A stretch of DNA of 64,000 bases from Betaproteobacteria bacterium (lineage in GTDB: Bacteria; Pseudomonadota; Gammaproteobacteria; Burkholderiales; Casimicrobiaceae). A model generated the notes under the pieces. It worked only from the letters and a program-made list of their open reading frames with translations, did not search any database and was not told the DNA's origin. This document shows positions 29,037 through 38,611 of the stretch, one piece after another; the first letter of the stretch is position 1; each line of letters opens with the position of its first letter. The stretch lies in NCBI GenBank assembly GCA_016720425.1, contig JADKKQ010000005.1, positions 242,313 to 306,312 of the forward strand. Reading direction: 5' to 3'. Both the position numbers and the translations under genes were made by a program.

Positions 29037-29876
29037 GTGAGCGCGGACCGCGTCCTCCGCTGCGGCCGCCACGCCTTCGATCTCGCGCGGCCGCGGATCA
29101 TGGGGGTGCTCAACGTCACGCCGAACTCGTTCTCCGACGGCGGGCGCTATTTCAATCCGGCCCGGGCGCTCGATCACGCGCGCCGGATGATCGACGACGG
29201 CGCCGACCTGATCGACGTCGGCGGCGAGTCGACGCGTCCCGGCGCGCTGCCCGTCGACGAGCGTGACGAACTCGGCCGCGTCATCCCGCTGGTGGCGGCG
29301 CTGGCCGCCGACGGCGTGCCGGTGTCGGTCGACACGCGCAAGCCGGCGGTGATGCGGGCGGCCCTCGCCGCCGGGGCCGCGATGGTCAACGACGTCTGCG
29401 CGCTCGAGGCGCCCGGCGCGATCGAGGCGCTGGCCGGCAGCGGAGCCGGCGTCTGCCTGATGCACATGCAGGGCGATCCGCGGACGATGCAGCAGGCCCC
29501 CCGCTACGGCGACGTCGTCGGCGAGGTCCGCGCCTACCTGCTGGCCCGCGCGGCGGCCTGCGAAGCGGCGGGCATCGCGCGCGACCGGATCGTGCTCGAC
29601 CCCGGATTCGGCTTCGGCAAGACGCTGGCGCACAATCTGGCGCTGCTGGCCGGCCTCCCGGCGCTGGCGGCCGCGGGCTACCCGGTGCTGGCCGGCCTGT
29701 CGCGCAAGTCCTCGCTGGGCGAGATCACCGGACGCGCCGTCGACGAGCGTCTGGCGGCGAGCCTGGCGGCGGCGCTCGCGGCGGTGGCGCGCGGGGTCAG
29801 GCTGCTCCGTGTCCACGACGTGCGCGAAACCGTCGATGCACTGAAAGTCTGGCTGGCCGTCGAAGCCGCGGCCTGA
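29037..29876 (+). CDS. folP: Dihydropteroate synthase
   Basis: 279 residues from GTG 29037, which gives normal family length; a TTG at 28944, directly after the ftsH stop, would add 31 residues without homology. It joins pterin pyrophosphate and p-aminobenzoate in folate synthesis and is the sulfonamide target. Signatures: RIMGVLNVTPNSFSDGG, DLIDVGGESTRPGA, and the substrate-binding LAGLSRKSSLGEITGR. The order ftsH-folP-glmM is the classic proteobacterial one. Confidence 0.95.
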   Translation: MSADRVLRCGRHAFDLARPRIMGVLNVTPNSFSDGGRYFNPARALDHARRMIDDGADLIDVGGESTRPGALPVDERDELGRVIPLVAALAADGVPVSVDTRKPAVMRAALAAGAAMVNDVCALEAPGAIEALAGSGAGVCLMHMQGDPRTMQQAPRYGDVVGEVRAYLLARAAACEAAGIARDRIVLDPGFGFGKTLAHNLALLAGLPALAAAGYPVLAGLSRKSSLGEITGRAVDERLAASLAAALAAVARGVRLLRVHDVRETVDALKVWLAVEAAA

Positions 29877-29932
29877 ATGCCCAGCCGGGCCGGCGGCGTT
29901 CCGTTTCCTCCTTCCCGTCCCCACCCGCCACC

Positions 29933-31294
29933 ATGACCCTATCCCGTCAATACTTCGGCACCGACGGCGTCCGCGGACGCGTCGGCGAGCCGCCGATCAC
30001 GCCCGAGATCGTCCTCAAGCTGGGCTGGGCTGCGGGCCGCGTGCTGGCCGCCGACACGGTGCGTGCGGGCAAGCGGCCCGGCGTGCTGATCGGCAAGGAC
30101 ACGCGGATTTCCGGCTACCTGCTCGAGGCGGCGCTCGAGGCCGGGCTGTCGGCGGCGGGCGTCGACGTCTACCTGTCGGGGCCGTTGCCCACGCCCGCCG
30201 TCGCGTACCTGACACGCGCGCTGCGCCTGTCCGCCGGCGTGGTGATCAGCGCGTCGCACAATCCCTACGACGACAACGGCATCAAGTTCTTTTCCGGCGC
30301 CGGGACCAAGCTCCCCGATGCGGTGGAGAAAGCCATCGAGGAGCGAATGGAGGAGCCGCTCGCCTGCGTGCCGTCGGCCGAGCTCGGCAAGGCGCGCCGG
30401 CTGTCGGACGCGCCGGGGCGCTACATCGAGTTCTGCAAGAGCACCTTCCCGAACGAGCTCGACCTCGCCGGCTGGCGCATCGTCGTCGATTGCGCGCACG
30501 GGGCGGGCTACCACGTCGCGCCACCGGTATTCCACGAGCTCGGGGCGGAGGTCATCGCCGTCGGCAACGAGCCGGACGGCATCAACATCAACGCCGGCGT
30601 CGGCGCGACGCAGCCGGACAACCTCCGGCGCGCGGTGGTCGAGCACAAAGCCGACCTCGGCATCGCCCTCGACGGCGACGGCGACCGCCTGCTGATGGTC
30701 GATCGCGACGGGCGCGCCTACGACGGCGACCAGCTGCTGTACGTGATCGCGATGGACTACCGTCGGCGCGGCGCGCTGGTCGGCGGTGTCATCGGCACGC
30801 TGATGACCAACCTCGGCTTCGAGAAGGCGCTCGCAGCGCAGGGCATCGTGCTCGAGCGCGCGCGGGTCGGCGACCGTTACGTGCTGGAACGCCTCAGCGA
30901 AAAAGGCTGGCTGCTCGGTGGCGAGAATTCCGGGCACCTGCTCTGCCTCGACAAGCACACCACCGGCGACGCGATCGTCGCTGCGCTGGCGGTGCTGCGC
31001 GCGCTGATCGAGCAGCGCACGACGCTGGCCGAGGCCGCGGGGCCGGTGGAGCTCTATCCGCAGCGGCTGATCAACGTGCCCGTGGTGCGGGGCTGGGATT
31101 GGGCCAAGAGCGATGCCGTGCGCGTCGCCGAGCGCTCGGCTTGCGCCGCCCTCGGTGAATCGGGGCGCGTGCTGCTGCGTCCGTCGGGCACCGAACCGGT
31201 GCTGCGGGTGATGGTCGAGGCGCGCGACCGCGCGCTCGCCGACACCCAGGCGCAGGCGCTCGCCAAGGCGATCGCCGAAGCCGCGGCCGCCTGA
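29933..31294 (+). CDS. glmM: Phosphoglucosamine mutase
   Basis: 453 residues. It converts glucosamine-6-phosphate to glucosamine-1-phosphate for UDP-GlcNAc, feeding peptidoglycan and lipopolysaccharide. The phosphoserine loop is in GVVISASHNPYDDNGIKFF (about Ser 105), the metal loop DGDGDRLLMVD lies near residue 245, the sugar-binding GGENSGHLL near 328, and the phosphate site RPSGTEPVLRVMVEA near the end. Start ATG at 29933; 56 bases after folP. Confidence 0.97.
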   Translation: MTLSRQYFGTDGVRGRVGEPPITPEIVLKLGWAAGRVLAADTVRAGKRPGVLIGKDTRISGYLLEAALEAGLSAAGVDVYLSGPLPTPAVAYLTRALRLSAGVVISASHNPYDDNGIKFFSGAGTKLPDAVEKAIEERMEEPLACVPSAELGKARRLSDAPGRYIEFCKSTFPNELDLAGWRIVVDCAHGAGYHVAPPVFHELGAEVIAVGNEPDGININAGVGATQPDNLRRAVVEHKADLGIALDGDGDRLLMVDRDGRAYDGDQLLYVIAMDYRRRGALVGGVIGTLMTNLGFEKALAAQGIVLERARVGDRYVLERLSEKGWLLGGENSGHLLCLDKHTTGDAIVAALAVLRALIEQRTTLAEAAGPVELYPQRLINVPVVRGWDWAKSDAVRVAERSACAALGESGRVLLRPSGTEPVLRVMVEARDRALADTQAQALAKAIAEAAAA

Positions 31295-31407
31295 GAAGCC
31301 AACCGGACGGCGGCAACGCCCGCCGCTGCAGCGGCGGTCCGGTCCGACGCCGTGGCGGCCGGATGTCGGGCCGCGCGTGGTGACGGCGGCGGTCGCCGGC
31401 GGTCGCC

Positions 31408-31413
31408 TATAAT
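31408..31413 (+). promoter_or_regulatory. TATAAT -10 element immediately before relA
   Basis: A perfect TATAAT ends 6 bases before the proposed relA ATG (31420), so transcription would begin at or next to the start codon. No matching -35 is seen. If used, the mRNA would be leaderless. Confidence 0.45.
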
Positions 31414-31419
31414 TCGCCC

Positions 31420-33642
31420 ATGGTAGCCGTCGCCCACGCCGCGCCGCAGACCTCCGGGCCGGAGGCGATCGCGGCGTGGCTCGCCGGGCTCGCCGGCATC
31501 TATCCGCCGGACGACGTCGCCGGCATCGCGGCGGCGCTGGAGTATGCGCGGACCCGCGTCGGCAACACGACGGGACGCGACGGCGAGCCGCTGCAGGAGC
31601 GCGCGCTCGGCACCGCGACGATCCTCGCCGGCCTCAAGCTCGACGCCGGCGCGGTGCGCGCGGCACTGCTGCTCGGATTGCCCGGGGCCGGCGCCTTCGA
31701 CGTCGAGGCGGTGACCGACGCTTTCGGCGCCGACGTCGCCGCGCTGGTCGCGGGCGTCGCCCGGATGGACGACATCCGCGCGCTGCCCGCCACCGGCAGC
31801 GCCGACGACCGTTCGGCGCAGGCCGAGCGCCTGCGCAAGATGCTGCTGGCGATGGTCGAGGACATCCGCGTGGTCCTGATCAAGCTCGCCGAGCGCACGC
31901 AGGCGCTGCGCTTCCTGATGACCTGCGGCGACGGGGCGCAGGCTCTGCGCGAGCGCACGGCGCACGAAGTGCTCGAGCTCTTCGCCCCCCTCGCCAACCG
32001 GCTCGGCGTCTGGCAGCTGAAGTGGGAGCTCGAGGACCTCTCGCTGCGCGCGCTCGAGCCCGAGACCTACAAGACCATCGCCCGGATGCTGGACGAGCGG
32101 CGGCTCGACCGCAGCCGCTACATCGACGAGGTGGTCGCGACGCTGAAGCGCGAGCTCGCCGCGGCCGGGATACGGGCCGAGGTGACCGGCCGTCCCAAGC
32201 ACATCTACAGCATCTGGAACAAGATGCGGCGCAAGCAGTCCGGCATCGACACGCTCTACGACATCCGCGCGGTGCGCATCCTGGTCGACGACGTCAAGGA
32301 CTGCTATGCCGCGCTCGGCATCGTCCATCACCTGTGGACGCCGCTGCCGCGCGAGTTCGACGACTACATCGCCAAGCCCAAGGCCAACGACTACCGCTCG
32401 CTGCACACTGCGGTCATCGGGCCGGAGGACAAGCCGCTCGAGGTGCAGATCCGCACCTTCGAGATGCACCAGCACTCCGAATACGGCGTCGCCGCGCACT
32501 GGCGCTACAAGGAAGGCGCGCACAAGGGAGTTCGCCGCGACCCCGCGTTCGAGGACCGGATCGCGTGGCTGCGGCAGGTGCTCGACTGGAAGGACGCGGT
32601 CGCGGACGCCTCGGAATGGATGTCGGCGTTCAAGAGCAGCCTCTTCACCGACACCATCTACGTGCTGACGCCGCAGGGGCGCGTCGTCGACCTGCCGCGC
32701 GGCGCGACACCGATCGATTTCGCCTACGCGGTGCACACCAACCTCGGGCATCGCTGCCGCGGCGCGCGCGTCGACGGCGCGCTGGTCCCGCTCAATCACG
32801 TGCTGAAGAACGGACAGCAGGTCGAGATCGTCACGGCGAAGCAGGGCGGGCCGTCGCGCGACTGGCTGAATCCGGAACTGGGGTACGTGCACAGCCACCG
32901 CGCGCGCACCAAGGTGCGGCAGTGGTTCAAGGCCCAGCAGCTCGACGCCACGCTGGCGCAGGGGCGCGCGATCGTCGAGCGCGAGCTGCAGCGCGCCGGG
33001 GCGACCGCCGTCAACCTCGACGCCGTCGCCGGCAAGGCCGGGCTCGCCAGGGCCGACGAGCTGTTCGCCGGCGTGGCGCGCGACGAGATCAACCTGCGCC
33101 AGCTGCAGGCGGCGATCCGCGCCGTGACGACGCCGGGGGCGGGCGGGGAGGCTCCGGCCGAGCCCGAGGTGATCGCCCGCGCCAGTCGTGCCGAGGGCGC
33201 CGGCGGCGGCATCATGATCCTCGGCGTCGATCGCCTGATGACGCACCTCGCGCGCTGCTGCAAGCCGGCGCCGCCGGACCGGATCGTCGGCTTCGTCACC
33301 CGCGGCAAGGGGGTCACGATCCATCGGCGCAACTGCGCCAGCGCGGCGCGGCTGCACGAGCGCGAGCCGGAGCGCCTGATCGCCGCGGAGTGGGGCGCCG
33401 CGCGCGACGAGGTGTTCCCGGTCGACGTCGTGCTGGAGGCGATGGACCGCCAGGGCCTGCTGCGCGACGTCACCGAGGTGTTCTCGCGCGAGAAGGTGAA
33501 CGTGACCGCCGCCCACACGCAGTCGCGAAACCTCCACGTGCGCATGGGCTTCACGCTCGAGGTGCGCAGCCTCGATGCGCTGCAGCGGGCGCTGGCACTG
33601 GTGCGCGACGTGCCGGGCGTGGTGTCCGCGGGACGGCGCTGA
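31420..33642 (+). CDS. relA: (p)ppGpp synthetase RelA
   Basis: 740 residues: an N-terminal hydrolase-like domain in which the HD motif is missing (the matching place reads ALLLGLPGAG), a synthetase domain with YDIRAVRILVDDVKDCY and EFDDYIAKPKANDYRSLHTAV, a TGS domain (VLTPQGRVVDLPRGATPIDFAY) and a C-terminal ACT domain. The EFDD signature is that of RelA rather than the RFKD of bifunctional Rel/SpoT, so this is a ribosome-dependent synthetase with a dead hydrolase domain. ATG 31420 is the only good start, but no ribosome binding site precedes it. Confidence 0.94.
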   Translation: MVAVAHAAPQTSGPEAIAAWLAGLAGIYPPDDVAGIAAALEYARTRVGNTTGRDGEPLQERALGTATILAGLKLDAGAVRAALLLGLPGAGAFDVEAVTDAFGADVAALVAGVARMDDIRALPATGSADDRSAQAERLRKMLLAMVEDIRVVLIKLAERTQALRFLMTCGDGAQALRERTAHEVLELFAPLANRLGVWQLKWELEDLSLRALEPETYKTIARMLDERRLDRSRYIDEVVATLKRELAAAGIRAEVTGRPKHIYSIWNKMRRKQSGIDTLYDIRAVRILVDDVKDCYAALGIVHHLWTPLPREFDDYIAKPKANDYRSLHTAVIGPEDKPLEVQIRTFEMHQHSEYGVAAHWRYKEGAHKGVRRDPAFEDRIAWLRQVLDWKDAVADASEWMSAFKSSLFTDTIYVLTPQGRVVDLPRGATPIDFAYAVHTNLGHRCRGARVDGALVPLNHVLKNGQQVEIVTAKQGGPSRDWLNPELGYVHSHRARTKVRQWFKAQQLDATLAQGRAIVERELQRAGATAVNLDAVAGKAGLARADELFAGVARDEINLRQLQAAIRAVTTPGAGGEAPAEPEVIARASRAEGAGGGIMILGVDRLMTHLARCCKPAPPDRIVGFVTRGKGVTIHRRNCASAARLHEREPERLIAAEWGAARDEVFPVDVVLEAMDRQGLLRDVTEVFSREKVNVTAAHTQSRNLHVRMGFTLEVRSLDALQRALALVRDVPGVVSAGRR

Positions 33643-33681
33643 TCGACCTCCGGCCGGCGCCGGCGGCGGCCCGCGCCACGC

Positions 33682-34773
33682 TCAACGGTCGATGCGGTGG
33701 TGCGCCACGACGTCGTCGTCGACCTCGATCCCCAGGCCGGGGCGGTCGGACAGCTCGATCTTGCCGCCGACCGGGCGGAAGCTCGGGTGGATGAAGTCCT
33801 GCTCCAGCGGTGCCGTGTTGATCTCCATTTCGTCGCTGAGCGGATTCGCCATGACGAAGTGCGCGGTCGCGGCGACGCCGGGACCGTAGTAGAACGAGTG
33901 GGTGATCAGCGGCGTGTTCCAGGCCTCCGCCATCCCCAGGATCTTGCGGCAGCAGAGCAGGCCGCCCGCCTTGATGACGTCCGGCTGCAGCATGTCGACG
34001 GCGTCCTTCTCCAGCAGGCTCTTGAAGCCGAAGTGCGTGTACTCGTTCTCTCCGGCGGCGATGGGAATGTTGCTGTGCTCGCGCACGAACCGCAGCCCGT
34101 CGTAGTCGTCCATCGGCCGCACCGGCTCCTCCAGCCAGCGCACGCCGTGCTCCTCCATGCGCCGGGCCATCGCGATCGCCTCGCGGGGCGTCCAGCAGCC
34201 GTTGACGTCCACCGCCAGGTCGACGTCGGGGCCGATCGCGCGGCGCGTCTGCGCGACCGACTCGATGTCGGTCTGGTGCAGTTTCACCAGGTGGTAGCCC
34301 TCGCCGGCCATCGCCGCCGCGTCGGCCGCGGCGTCCTGGGGCCGTTCGTAGGGGGGCAGGCTCGCATACGCGCGGATGCGTTCCCAGCAGGCGCCGCCGA
34401 GCAGCTTGTACACCGGCATCCCGCAGGACTTCCCGAGGATGTCCCAGAGCGCGACCTCGACGCCGCTGATCGCGTTGAGCACCATGCCCTTGCGGCCGTA
34501 GCGGAAGGTGCCGAGGTACATCCGGCGCCACAGCGTCTCGATGCGCGTGGGGTCGGCCCCGATCAGGCGCGGTCGCAGCGCCTCGTTGATGAACGTGGCG
34601 ACCGCGCGCGGCGTCAGGCGGAAGGCCTCGCCGATGCCCACGACGCCCTCGTCGGTGAACACCTTGACCAGGACGTGACCGTCGCTCTCGGGGTTGAGCC
34701 CCGTCGTCGTGGCGGCGAATTTCATCCTCTGGGGAATGCTGAGGGGGATGGCCTGGACATCGGTGATCTTCAT
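33682..34773 (-). CDS. Mandelate racemase / muconate lactonizing enzyme family protein
   Basis: 363 residues of the enolase superfamily. Metal-ligand strands are visible in order: Asp in VDLAVDVNGCW, Glu in WLEEPVRP, Glu in IAAGENEYTHFG. A catalytic His is likely in LITHSFYYGPG, and a Lys in HLVKLHQTD, so proton abstraction next to a carboxylate (dehydration, racemisation or cycloisomerisation of a sugar or hydroxy acid) is expected. Start ATG at 34771-34773. It lies 177 bases after livF on the same strand, so the ABC transporter could import its substrate (inference). Exact reaction unknown. Confidence 0.88.
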   Translation of the reverse strand: MKITDVQAIPLSIPQRMKFAATTTGLNPESDGHVLVKVFTDEGVVGIGEAFRLTPRAVATFINEALRPRLIGADPTRIETLWRRMYLGTFRYGRKGMVLNAISGVEVALWDILGKSCGMPVYKLLGGACWERIRAYASLPPYERPQDAAADAAAMAGEGYHLVKLHQTDIESVAQTRRAIGPDVDLAVDVNGCWTPREAIAMARRMEEHGVRWLEEPVRPMDDYDGLRFVREHSNIPIAAGENEYTHFGFKSLLEKDAVDMLQPDVIKAGGLLCCRKILGMAEAWNTPLITHSFYYGPGVAATAHFVMANPLSDEMEINTAPLEQDFIHPSFRPVGGKIELSDRPGLGIEVDDDVVAHHRIDR

Positions 34774-34950
34774 CGTCTGCACTTTCACGAAAGCGGTGGA
34801 TGGTTGCGCGCGGCCGACCGGTCGCGCGGCGGGCGCCTTCTCGGTCGGCTGCCTCTCCGGCCGCGAAACCGAACCCTCGCCTGCGCCCGGCGACGCTGCG
34901 CCCCCCGATTCTGCCACTCATCGCCGCTTTGTTCGACCACCCGGGCGCCG

Positions 34951-35661
34951 TCAGACGCCGAGATAGCGGTGCCTCGTCGCGGCGTCGGCGAGCAGTGCGT
35001 CGGGCATACCCTGCCACGCGACGCGCCCCTTTTCGAGCACGCAGGCGCGGTCGGCGAGAGGCGCCAGTTCGGCAAGGTTCTTGTCGATCACCAGCAGCGA
35101 CTGCCCGGCCGCCTTGAGCCCGGCGATGCACTTCCAGATCTCCGTCCGGACCAGCGGCGCCAGTCCCTCGGTCGCTTCGTCGAGGATCAGCAGCCGGGGG
35201 TTGGTCATCAGCGCCCGGCCGACGGCGAGCATCTGCTGCTCGCCGCCCGACAGCGTGCTGGCGCGCTGCGCCTGCCGCGGCGCGAGCGCGGGAAAGAGCC
35301 CCAGCACCCGCTCGAGCGTCCACTCGGTCGGGGCGCCGGCCGATCGCCGGGCGGTGGCGACGAGATTCTCGCGCACCGTCAGCGCGGGAAACACCTGCCG
35401 GCCCTCCGGCACCAGGCCGATCCCGGCGCGGGCGATGCGGAACGACGGCCAGTCCTGCACCGGCACGCCGGCGAACGCGATGCGCCCGCGCGCGGCCGGC
35501 GTGAGGCCGAGGATCGAGTGCACGGTGGTCGTCTTGCCCATGCCGTTGCGTCCGAGCAACGCCAGCACCTCTCCCTCGGCGATCGTGAACGACACGCCGA
35601 ACAAGGCCTGGCTCGCCCCGTAGAAGGTCTCGATCGCCTCGACCGCGAGCAGCGCCGCCAT
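34951..35661 (-). CDS. livF: Branched-chain-type ABC transporter ATP-binding protein LivF
   Basis: 236 residues with Walker A GRNGMGKTTTVHSILG, signature LSGGEQQMLAVGRALM and Walker B LLILDEATEGLAP, in the LivF arrangement. It is one of two ATPases energising uptake by LivHM. The start ATG lies 3 bases after the livG stop. The transporter class takes up branched-chain amino acids, but many betaproteobacterial members carry aromatic acids, urea or amides, so the substrate is open. Confidence 0.95.
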   Translation of the reverse strand: MAALLAVEAIETFYGASQALFGVSFTIAEGEVLALLGRNGMGKTTTVHSILGLTPAARGRIAFAGVPVQDWPSFRIARAGIGLVPEGRQVFPALTVRENLVATARRSAGAPTEWTLERVLGLFPALAPRQAQRASTLSGGEQQMLAVGRALMTNPRLLILDEATEGLAPLVRTEIWKCIAGLKAAGQSLLVIDKNLAELAPLADRACVLEKGRVAWQGMPDALLADAATRHRYLGV

Positions 35662-35663
35662 CG

Positions 35664-36413
<750 letters not shown>

Positions 36414-36420
36414 CGGCTCA

Positions 36421-36563
36421 GAACCTGTGCATTAATCTACTGCGCGGGCGGATTGCAGCGTTGCTCACTCGCTCCCTCCTCGCCTATCCACGCGATATGT
36501 CTCGTCGGTCGCATCGTTCGCGCCTTGCACTCCGCCCGCTCGCGACGATTTCTGCACAGGTTC
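36421..36563. mobile_element. MITE-like palindromic element between livM and livG
   Basis: A 143-base segment with perfect 11-base terminal inverted repeats, GAACCTGTGCA (36421-36431) and TGCACAGGTTC (36553-36563). The similarity of the arms continues imperfectly for about 38 bases, with both containing CGGGCGGA followed by TGCA. It is flanked on both sides by TCA (36418-36420 and 36564-36566), which looks like a 3-base target duplication. Removing the element and one TCA restores TGA-GCCG-ATG spacing between livM and livG. It encodes nothing and has no transposase. The right TCA is the livM stop codon. Confidence 0.7.
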
Positions 36564-37574
36564 TCAGCGCTCGCCGGCGACGAGGCCCCAGAGGCCGCGG
36601 CGCGCGAAGACGACGAACAGCACCAGCAGCGGGCCCAGGATCAGCATCCAGTGCTCGGTCCAGGCCGACAGCAGCTGCTCCACGCCGAGCAGCACGAACG
36701 CGCCGGCGATGGGGCCGAACAGCGTCCCGGTGCCGCCGAGGATCACCATGACCATGAGCTCGCCTGACTTGACCCACGCCAGCATGTCCGGCGACACGAA
36801 GCGGGCCGCATTGGCCCACAGCGCGCCGGAGAGCGCGGCGCCGGCGGCGGCGAGCACGAACGCGACCAGTTTGTAGCGGTAGACCGGGTAGCCCAGCGCC
36901 AGCAGCCGACGCTCGCTCTGGCGGCAGCCGGACAGCACCATGCCGAAGCGCGAGCGCCGGATCGCCGCGCACAGCGTCGTCCACGCGACCAGGCAGGCGA
37001 CGCAGACGTAATAGAAGACCGTGGCATCGCGCAGGTCGGCGCCCGCGAGCGTGTTGCGCCGCTGCATCGCCAGCCCGTCGTCGCCGCCGTAGAACTTCAC
37101 CGACACGAACAGGTAGAACAGCATCTGGGCGAAGGCGAGGGTGATCATGATGAAGTGGATGCCCGAGGTGCGCAGCGACAGCGCACCGATCGGCAGCGCC
37201 ACCAGCGCGGTCACGGCGATCGCGAGCGGCCAGACGACCAGCGCCTCGGTGCTGCCGCCCCAGCCGAGAAGCGTCGAGGCGTCCTGGGCGTGGAACGCGG
37301 CGATGGCGACGACGTAGCCGCCGAGCCCGAACCAGGCCGCGTGGCCGAAGCTCGTGAGCCCGCCGATGCCGAGGATGAGGTCGAGGCTGACCGCGGCGAT
37401 CGCGTAGATGACGAAGCGGGTGAAGGTGGCGATCAGGAACGGCTGTCCGGCGCCGTGGGCGATCGCCGGCAACGCGGCCAGCAGCAGGCAGCCGGCCAGC
37501 AGCACGACGCGCCGCCGCGCGACCGACGCCGGCGGCGTCGCGGGCAGTTGCGCGGAGGCGAGCGGCGCGGGCAT
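36564..37574 (-). CDS. livM: Branched-chain-type ABC transporter permease LivM
   Basis: 336 residues with about 10 hydrophobic segments; the cytoplasmic loop and family segments GIGGLTSFGHAAWFGLGGYVVA and GIHFIMITLAFAQM identify LivM. Together with LivH it forms the inner-membrane channel. Its stop codon is shared with the edge of the palindromic element that lies downstream. Start ATG at 37572-37574, 21 bases after the livH stop. Confidence 0.93.
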   Translation of the reverse strand: MPAPLASAQLPATPPASVARRRVVLLAGCLLLAALPAIAHGAGQPFLIATFTRFVIYAIAAVSLDLILGIGGLTSFGHAAWFGLGGYVVAIAAFHAQDASTLLGWGGSTEALVVWPLAIAVTALVALPIGALSLRTSGIHFIMITLAFAQMLFYLFVSVKFYGGDDGLAMQRRNTLAGADLRDATVFYYVCVACLVAWTTLCAAIRRSRFGMVLSGCRQSERRLLALGYPVYRYKLVAFVLAAAGAALSGALWANAARFVSPDMLAWVKSGELMVMVILGGTGTLFGPIAGAFVLLGVEQLLSAWTEHWMLILGPLLVLFVVFARRGLWGLVAGER

Positions 37575-37595
37575 GATCGAAAGTCTCCCGGTCTT

Positions 37596-38504
37596 TCAGG
37601 CGGGCAGCAGGCCGCGCGGGCGGAAGACGAGGACCAGCGCCATCAGCAGGTAGATGGCGGCCGACGCGAGGCCCGCGCCCAGGGCGTCGGCGGTGGTCGG
37701 CGCGAACACCTGCTTGAGGAGGCCCGGAACGAAGGCGCGGGCGAGGGTGTCGACCAGTCCGACCAGCAGCGCACCGACGAACGCGCCGCGGACGCTGCCG
37801 AGGCCGCCGATGACCACGACGACGAAGGTCGCGATCAGGATCTGCTCGCCCATGCCGACCTGGACGGCGAGGATCGGCGCCGCCATCAGCCCGGCGAGGC
37901 CGGCCAGCAGCGCACCCAGCGCAAACACCAGCGTGAACAGCAGGCGGATGTCGACGCCCAGCGCGCCGACGATGGCGCGGTGCGTCGCCCCCGCGCGGAT
38001 CAGCATGCCCAGGCGCGTCCGCGCGATGAGGAACGCGAGCCCGGCGGCGACGGCGACGCCGGTCGCCAGGATGGCCAGGCGAAACGTCGGGTAGGGCACG
38101 CCGGGGATGATCTCGACGGCACCGCCGAGCCAGGCCGGCGGCTGCATGAACAGCGGCGTGCGACCGGCGAGCGTCGCCACCAGTTCGTTGAAGAACAGCA
38201 GCAGGCCGAACGTCGCCAGCACCTGGTCCAGGTGATCGCGGTCGTAGAGGCGCCGGATGACCAGGAACTCGACGGCGAGGCCGGCGCCGCCGGCGGCGGC
38301 GAGGGCCGCGAGGGCCGCGAGCGCGAACGAGCCGGTGTGCCCGGCGACCGCCGCCGCCGCGTAGGCGCCCACCATGAACAGCGAGCCGTGCGCGAGATTG
38401 ATGACGCCCATGATGCCGAAGACGAGCGTGAGCCCGGCGGCGAGCAGGAACAGCATCACGCCGTACTGCAGGCCGTTCAGCAACTGCTCGAGGAATAGGA
38501 GCAT
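37596..38504 (-). CDS. livH: Branched-chain-type ABC transporter permease LivH
   Basis: 302 residues, multi-pass membrane protein. The N-terminal EQLLNGLQYGVMLFLLAAGLT and GVINLAHGSLFMVGAYAA, and the later VVIGGLGSVRGAFVGALLVG, are LivH signatures. Start ATG at 38502-38504. Separated from livK by 107 bases that contain a strong hairpin, which may reduce expression of the permease relative to the binding protein. Confidence 0.94.
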   Translation of the reverse strand: MLLFLEQLLNGLQYGVMLFLLAAGLTLVFGIMGVINLAHGSLFMVGAYAAAAVAGHTGSFALAALAALAAAGGAGLAVEFLVIRRLYDRDHLDQVLATFGLLLFFNELVATLAGRTPLFMQPPAWLGGAVEIIPGVPYPTFRLAILATGVAVAAGLAFLIARTRLGMLIRAGATHRAIVGALGVDIRLLFTLVFALGALLAGLAGLMAAPILAVQVGMGEQILIATFVVVVIGGLGSVRGAFVGALLVGLVDTLARAFVPGLLKQVFAPTTADALGAGLASAAIYLLMALVLVFRPRGLLPA

Positions 38505-38526
38505 CGGGAAGGGGCGTGGGTGCGTG

Positions 38527-38562
38527 CGCCGGCGGGCGGGTCAACAAAATGCCCCGCCGGCG
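38527..38562 (-). other. Hairpin between livK and livH
   Basis: CGCCGGCGGG (38527-38536) and CCCGCCGGCG (38553-38562) form a perfect 10-bp stem with a 16-base loop. Such intercistronic structures often stabilise the upstream binding-protein message or partly end transcription before the permease genes. No T-run directly follows on the minus strand. Confidence 0.45.
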
Positions 38563-38611
38563 GGCCGGCGAGGCAACGGGCGAGGCGCTCCTGCGACGGG
38601 CCGCAGGAAGA

